From positions 1-9,888 of the forward strand of contig JAITVE010000127.1 in the NCBI GenBank assembly GCA_031285975.1: a stretch of DNA of 9,888 nucleotides, written 5' to 3'. The notes below the pieces were generated by a model. That model was given only the letters and a program-made list of their open reading frames with translations, was not told where the DNA came from and made no database searches. This DNA comes from Candidatus Adiutrix sp. (GTDB lineage Bacteria; Desulfobacterota; Desulfarculia; Adiutricales; Adiutricaceae). Every line of letters starts with the position of its first letter. Position 1 is the first letter of the stretch. Of this stretch, positions 6,911 through 9,888 are shown in pieces. Both the position numbers and the translations under genes were made by a program.

Positions 6911-6931
6911 CCAAAATCGAAGAAATTGCAA
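6903..6931 (-). promoter_or_regulatory. Promoter for tRNA-His
   Basis: On the minus strand TTGCAA (6931-6926) and TATAGT (6908-6903) are exactly 17 bases apart. The predicted start near 6896 would leave a leader of about 22 bases before the mature tRNA 5' end. The leader contains the inverted repeat ACTGTC/GACAGT (6881-6897). Confidence 0.68.
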
Positions 6932-6987
6932 GCGTAAACCGTCCTTTCGCGGGCCGGAAGCGCGCTGTGGCGATACAGCAGGAGATT

Positions 6988-8013
6988 ATGAAATCCATAC
7001 CCGTTGAACAAGCTGTCGGCCTCGTCCTCTGCCACGACATCACGGAAATAGTGGTGGGCGAGCACAAAAAAGCGGCCTTCAAAAGGGGGCACGTGGTGCA
7101 GCCCGAAGACGTTCCCCATCTTTTGCGTTTGGGCAAGGAAAATTTGTTCGTTTGGAGCGACCAGCCGGACGGCCTGGTGCATGAGGACGAGGCCGCCCAG
7201 CGCCTGGCCCGGGCCGTGGCCGGGGAGAACATCAGCTTCGGCAGCCCCACCGAGGGGCGCATCAACCTGACGGCCGATATCCAGGGCCTTTTCGTCATGG
7301 AGGCCGATTTTTTGGAGGCCCTGAACGATATCCCGGATGTGACCATTGCCGCCATCTCCGCCCTGCGCGAAGTGCGGGCCGGGCAGCCCCTGGCCGGGAC
7401 GCGGGTCATTCCCCTCTGCGTGGCCGAGGAATCCGTGGCGGCGGTGGAAACTTTGTGCCGGGAGCGCGGCCCGCTGTTGTCCGTGAAACCTTTCCGCAAG
7501 CACAAGGTCGGGGTGGTCACCACCGGCAGCGAAGTTTTTCACGGGCGCATCCAGGATGCTTTCACCCCGGTGCTCCAGAAAAAGTTCGCGGCCTGGGGCT
7601 CAACCGTGCATTTCCAGGCCGTGGTGCCCGACCAGCCGGAAGCCGCGGTGGGGGCTATCCGCGAAGCCCTGGGGGCGGGCTGCGACATGATTTGCGTCAC
7701 CGGCGGCATGAGCGTCGACCCCGACGACAAAACCCCGGCGGCCATCCGGGAAGCTTGCGGGCAGGTGGTTATCTACGGCACGCCGGTGTTTCCGGGGGCC
7801 ATGTTCATGCTGGCCTATCACCGCGACGTGCCGGTTATGGGCCTGCCGGGCTGCGTCATGTACCAGCAGGCCAGCGTTTTCGACCTGGTGCTGCCGCGCC
7901 TCCTGGCCGGGCAGCGCCTCACCCGGCGCGACTTCACCCGCCTCGGCCACGGCGGCTTCTGCGCCCAGTGCCCGCAGTGCCATTACCCCGACTGCTCCTT
8001 CGGGCGCGGCTGA
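6988..8013 (+). CDS. Molybdopterin-binding protein, MoeA/MoCF type, with C-terminal Cys4 motif
   Basis: This 341-residue protein belongs to the MoeA/MogA (MoCF) fold family, which binds molybdopterin or inserts molybdenum into it. Its N-terminal MoeA-like part starts MKSIPVEQAVGLVLCHDITE. The MoCF domain lies at about 172-308, with VVTTGSEV (176-183), CVTGGMSVDPDDKTP (236-250), GTPVFPGAMFML (264-275) and GLPGC (285-289). After GHGGF it ends with CAQCPQCHYPDCSFGRG, with cysteines at 325, 328, 331 and 336 that could bind zinc or an Fe-S cluster. It is shorter than a standard MoeA (about 400 residues), so it is a paralogous branch rather than MoeA itself. I chose the ATG at 6988 because the protein then begins as a typical MoeA-like N-terminus. 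GGAG lies only three bases upstream. A GTG at 6967 would add seven residues. A zinc-ribbon gene follows 13 bases after the stop. Confidence 0.88.
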   Translation: MKSIPVEQAVGLVLCHDITEIVVGEHKKAAFKRGHVVQPEDVPHLLRLGKENLFVWSDQPDGLVHEDEAAQRLARAVAGENISFGSPTEGRINLTADIQGLFVMEADFLEALNDIPDVTIAAISALREVRAGQPLAGTRVIPLCVAEESVAAVETLCRERGPLLSVKPFRKHKVGVVTTGSEVFHGRIQDAFTPVLQKKFAAWGSTVHFQAVVPDQPEAAVGAIREALGAGCDMICVTGGMSVDPDDKTPAAIREACGQVVIYGTPVFPGAMFMLAYHRDVPVMGLPGCVMYQQASVFDLVLPRLLAGQRLTRRDFTRLGHGGFCAQCPQCHYPDCSFGRG

Positions 8014-8026
8014 GAGGCGGGCCGCC

Positions 8027-8218
8027 ATGTCCTTCAGGCAATTTTCGGGCCCCCGCAGCCCCAAGTGCCTGAACTGCGGCCAGCGGGTCACATATGAAAC
8101 CAGCACGTGCCCTCAATGCGGGTATCCCTTGCCGGACAGACGCAAAATGGGGCTCATCGCCTTCCTGATAATCATCGTGGTCGGAGCCGTTTCCAGCCTC
8201 CTGCCGCACTTGAAATAG
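8027..8218 (+). CDS. Small zinc-ribbon protein with a C-terminal membrane helix
   Basis: The function is unknown. The protein has 63 residues. A zinc-ribbon-like pair of knuckles, CLNC (14-17) and CPQC (28-31) followed by GYPLP, sits in the N-terminal half. One hydrophobic helix follows at about 41-59 (MGLIAFLIIIVVGAVSSLL), ending in PHLK. The RRK before the helix predicts that the zinc ribbon stays in the cytoplasm. The gene begins 13 bases after the molybdopterin-protein stop, with a GAGGCGG Shine-Dalgarno-like sequence at 8013-8019. It therefore almost certainly shares that mRNA, and transcription ends at the hairpin near 8278. Generic zinc-ribbon membrane proteins are common, so pairing with the molybdopterin protein is suggestive only. 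Confidence 0.82.
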   Translation: MSFRQFSGPRSPKCLNCGQRVTYETSTCPQCGYPLPDRRKMGLIAFLIIIVVGAVSSLLPHLK

Positions 8219-8277
8219 TCTTAATGTTTTATTGTATGGTGAGCTACGGAAGACCAGGTGCACTCTCTATGCCACAA

Positions 8278-8308
8278 GAAACGGGAACCGCGCGGGTTCC
8301 CGTTTTTT
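8278..8308 (+). terminator. Strong intrinsic terminator, possibly bidirectional
   Basis: ACGGGAACC (8281-8289) pairs perfectly with GGTTCCCGT (8295-8303) around the loop GCGCG. Two or three A-T pairs extend the stem, and a T6 run follows at 8303-8308. It ends the plus-strand molybdopterin/zinc-ribbon unit. The opposite strand reads into the less perfect TTTCTTGT, so it may also end the convergent diguanylate cyclase transcript. Confidence 0.92.
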
Positions 8309-8330
8309 ATGTGGAGTGCGGCGGCGGGAA

Positions 8331-9401
8331 TCAGCGTTTGCGGGCGGGGCCGCCGGGGACTTCGGGCATCCAGGGGTCGCGCTGGCAGACGGTGTTTTTG
8401 CCGGAATGCTTGGCGTCGTAGAGGGCCAGGTCGGCGCGGGCGATGAAATCGCGGGAATCTTCGCCGGGGCGGTAGATGGTGCAGCCGATGCTGGCGGTCA
8501 GCGTGCGGCCGATGCCGAAATCGTGCTCGGCCACGCGGCGGCGCAGCTTTTCCGCCACCTGCAACGATTGCGGCAAACTGGTGTTGGGGGCGATGACCGC
8601 GAATTCCTCGCCGCCGTAGCGCACGGGCGCGTCGTTTTTCCGCAGCGATTTCCGCATCAGTTCGCCTATCTGGCTCAGCACCGAGTCCCCGGCCAGGTGC
8701 CCCAGCTCGTCGTTGACGGCCTTGAAGTCGTCCAAATCCACCATCAGAAGGGCCAGGTTGGGGGCGTAGGTGCGCAGGTTGGAAATCTGGTTTTGCAGAA
8801 TGTCCATGAACGCGCCGCGATTGTACAGTTTCGTCAGGGAATCGTAGAGGGCCATTTTGCGGAAGGAACTGAGGGCGCTGGTGATTTTGCGCCGCTCCAA
8901 AAGCTCTGCCCGGGCTTTGCGCAGAATGCGGACGCGCTCGGCGTACTCTTCCCGCACCGCTTGAATCATAATGATTTGGCCGGATTTCAGCACCCGGGCC
9001 GTGGCCGTCAGGGGCACTTCCTCACCGGCGGCGTTTTCCTCCACCCACAGGCCGGAGGACAGCACCGCGTCCGGCCCTTCGGAGGCCGGGCTGTCGAAAA
9101 ATTCTTCAGCCTCTTCAAGAAAAAATTCGAGGAGCGGCGAATAGAGCCAGGGGCGGTCGCAGTGGGAGCCGTCGGCCTCCTGGGGGTATAGCTGGGTGTA
9201 AAAATAGGGGGCCAGGCCGCACATTTGATACGCCCTGGGGGCCCGGCGGGCCAGAATGGCCACTTCCATGGTCATCAGCACTTCGCAGCTCACCATTTCG
9301 GGAGTCGCCTCCGCAGAAATGGCGGCGGCCTCGGCGGCGGCCGGGGCAATGTCCTCCGGGCGCGGTTCCGGGGGGGGCGCGTTGTGCTTCAGGTCGGTCA
9401 T
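8331..9401 (-). CDS. Diguanylate cyclase (GGDEF domain) with an unassigned N-terminal domain
   Basis: Diguanylate cyclases make cyclic di-GMP from two GTP. The C-terminal part of this 356-residue protein is a complete GGDEF domain, about 183-340, with DSLTKLYNR (187-195), the metal-binding VDLDDFK (221-227), the active-site signature GGEEF (263-267), and ASIGC (303-307). The inhibitory site RKND (254-257) lies five residues before GGEEF, the spacing of a true RxxD site, so product inhibition is expected. Residues 1-35 are Ala/Pro/Glu-rich and probably disordered. Residues about 37-150 form a globular domain I cannot name; a PAS-like fold is possible. Residues 150-175 look like a coiled-coil linker. 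No membrane segment is present, so the enzyme should be cytoplasmic. Its ATG overlaps the stop of the upstream GTPase gene (ATGA), implying coupled translation. Confidence 0.93.
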   Translation of the reverse strand: MTDLKHNAPPPEPRPEDIAPAAAEAAAISAEATPEMVSCEVLMTMEVAILARRAPRAYQMCGLAPYFYTQLYPQEADGSHCDRPWLYSPLLEFFLEEAEEFFDSPASEGPDAVLSSGLWVEENAAGEEVPLTATARVLKSGQIIMIQAVREEYAERVRILRKARAELLERRKITSALSSFRKMALYDSLTKLYNRGAFMDILQNQISNLRTYAPNLALLMVDLDDFKAVNDELGHLAGDSVLSQIGELMRKSLRKNDAPVRYGGEEFAVIAPNTSLPQSLQVAEKLRRRVAEHDFGIGRTLTASIGCTIYRPGEDSRDFIARADLALYDAKHSGKNTVCQRDPWMPEVPGGPARKR

Positions 9402-9888
9402 GCGGGCTGTTCCAACATCATCTTCGCCAGGGCGGAGAAGGCGTATTCCACGTTAAAGCCGGTTCTGGCGCTGCTTCTCACCACCTGGACGCCGCTGTCC
9501 TGCAGCGAGGCCAGCACTTTGTCCGTTATTTCCCAACCCTCTTCGAGGTCGTTTTTGTTGATCAGCAACAGGTGGGGGGTGTCCGGCCCCAGAAGCTCCA
9601 GGGCGGTGCGGCGCAGGGTCAGGGCCACGGAGAGGGTTTCGCCGCGGGTGCCGTCGGCCACCAGGAAAAAGCCGCTCGCGCCTTTGAGGTAAGAAATGTT
9701 GACCCCGCCGTAATCGTCCTGCCCCTCTAAATCCCACAGGAGCATATTCAGGGCCTGGCCGTCCGTTTCCACGGTTTTACGGCTGATTTTGACCCCGACG
9801 GACGACAGATATTCATCGGAAAATATGGAATGCACGTACTGCTGGATCAGCGCGGTCTTGCCGACAGCCAAAGCGCCCACCAGGCATA
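9398..9888 (-). CDS. Ras-like small GTPase, 5' end outside the window
   Basis: About 162 residues are visible and the start is beyond the right edge. The frame is open to 9888 and reads CLVG directly before the P loop, so the GTG at 9880 is not the true start. G motifs are seen in order. The P loop GALAVGKT is at 9877-9854, and a Rab-like switch I YLSSVGVKI lies where Ras proteins have YxxT. Then come WDLEGQDDY (9736 downward; DxxGQ of G3), INKNDLE (NKxD of G4, 9559-9548) and SSAR (G5). The family acts as a GTP/GDP switch. Bacterial members such as MglA work with a roadblock-type partner. The residues matching Ras Gly12 and Gly13 are Leu and Ala here. It is co-translated with the diguanylate cyclase, which may be its effector. 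That link is an inference from the gene overlap. Confidence 0.9.
   Translation of the reverse strand, partial: CLVGALAVGKTALIQQYVHSIFSDEYLSSVGVKISRKTVETDGQALNMLLWDLEGQDDYGGVNISYLKGASGFFLVADGTRGETLSVALTLRRTALELLGPDTPHLLLINKNDLEEGWEITDKVLASLQDSGVQVVRSSARTGFNVEYAFSALAKMMLEQPA

Noticed and set aside
6967..6987. GTG start seven codons upstream for the molybdopterin protein
   Set aside because: The ATG at 6988 gives the usual MoeA-like beginning. The GTG has only a poor ribosome-binding match, though the tight GGAG spacing at the ATG leaves some doubt.
8232..9191. Plus-strand open frame opposite the diguanylate cyclase
   Set aside because: Antisense shadow. It also begins before the terminator at 8278-8308, which it would have to cross.

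Overview
The window is GC-rich bacterial chromosome with tightly packed housekeeping and accessory genes. It contains no phage, IS transposase or CRISPR signal. The gene set combines the selenocysteine elongation factor SelB, a molybdopterin-binding protein with a cysteine-rich tail, an acetate/succinate-type SatP permease and a Ras-like GTPase next to a diguanylate cyclase. Together with the codon bias and the extragenic palindromes, this suggests an anaerobic or facultative Gram-negative bacterium. A Desulfobacterota/Desulfovibrio-like lineage is my best guess, but it is an inference from gene content and no single diagnostic marker proves it.

Layout. From 1 to 6124 all genes are on the minus strand. 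In order of transcription they are satP (6124-5567), a small secreted four-cysteine protein (5570-5229, overlapping the satP stop), selB (5201-3288), a 302-base gap with two palindromic repeats and the probable gyrA promoter, gyrA (2985-469), and the 5' part of an RsuA/RluB-type pseudouridine synthase. The synthase ATG directly abuts the gyrA stop, and the gene runs off the left edge. The 6125-6795 gap has no protein gene. It holds the satP promoter and leader, then a facing pair of 42-base palindromic repeats (6359-6400 and 6599-6640) enclosing two further perfect hairpins. I see nothing recognisable in 6293-6358 or 6641-6795. A tRNA-His (GTG) lies on the minus strand at 6796-6873, with a good sigma-70-type promoter behind it.

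From 6988 to 8218 two genes run on the plus strand: the MoeA/MoCF-type protein with a C-terminal Cys4 motif, and a 63-residue zinc-ribbon protein with one membrane helix. A strong intrinsic terminator (about 8278-8308) separates them from a convergent minus-strand pair. That pair is a Ras-like small GTPase, cut by the right edge, and a GGEEF diguanylate cyclase whose ATG overlaps the GTPase stop (ATGA).

How the genes may work together. SelB and the molybdopterin-binding protein both suit an organism that makes selenium- and molybdenum-dependent oxidoreductases, although none is in the window. SatP fits organic-acid exchange. The most interesting candidates for new biology are the translationally coupled GTPase/diguanylate-cyclase pair, the extragenic repeat family with base-paired covariation, the small Cys4 exported protein between satP and selB, and the zinc-ribbon membrane microprotein paired with the molybdopterin protein.
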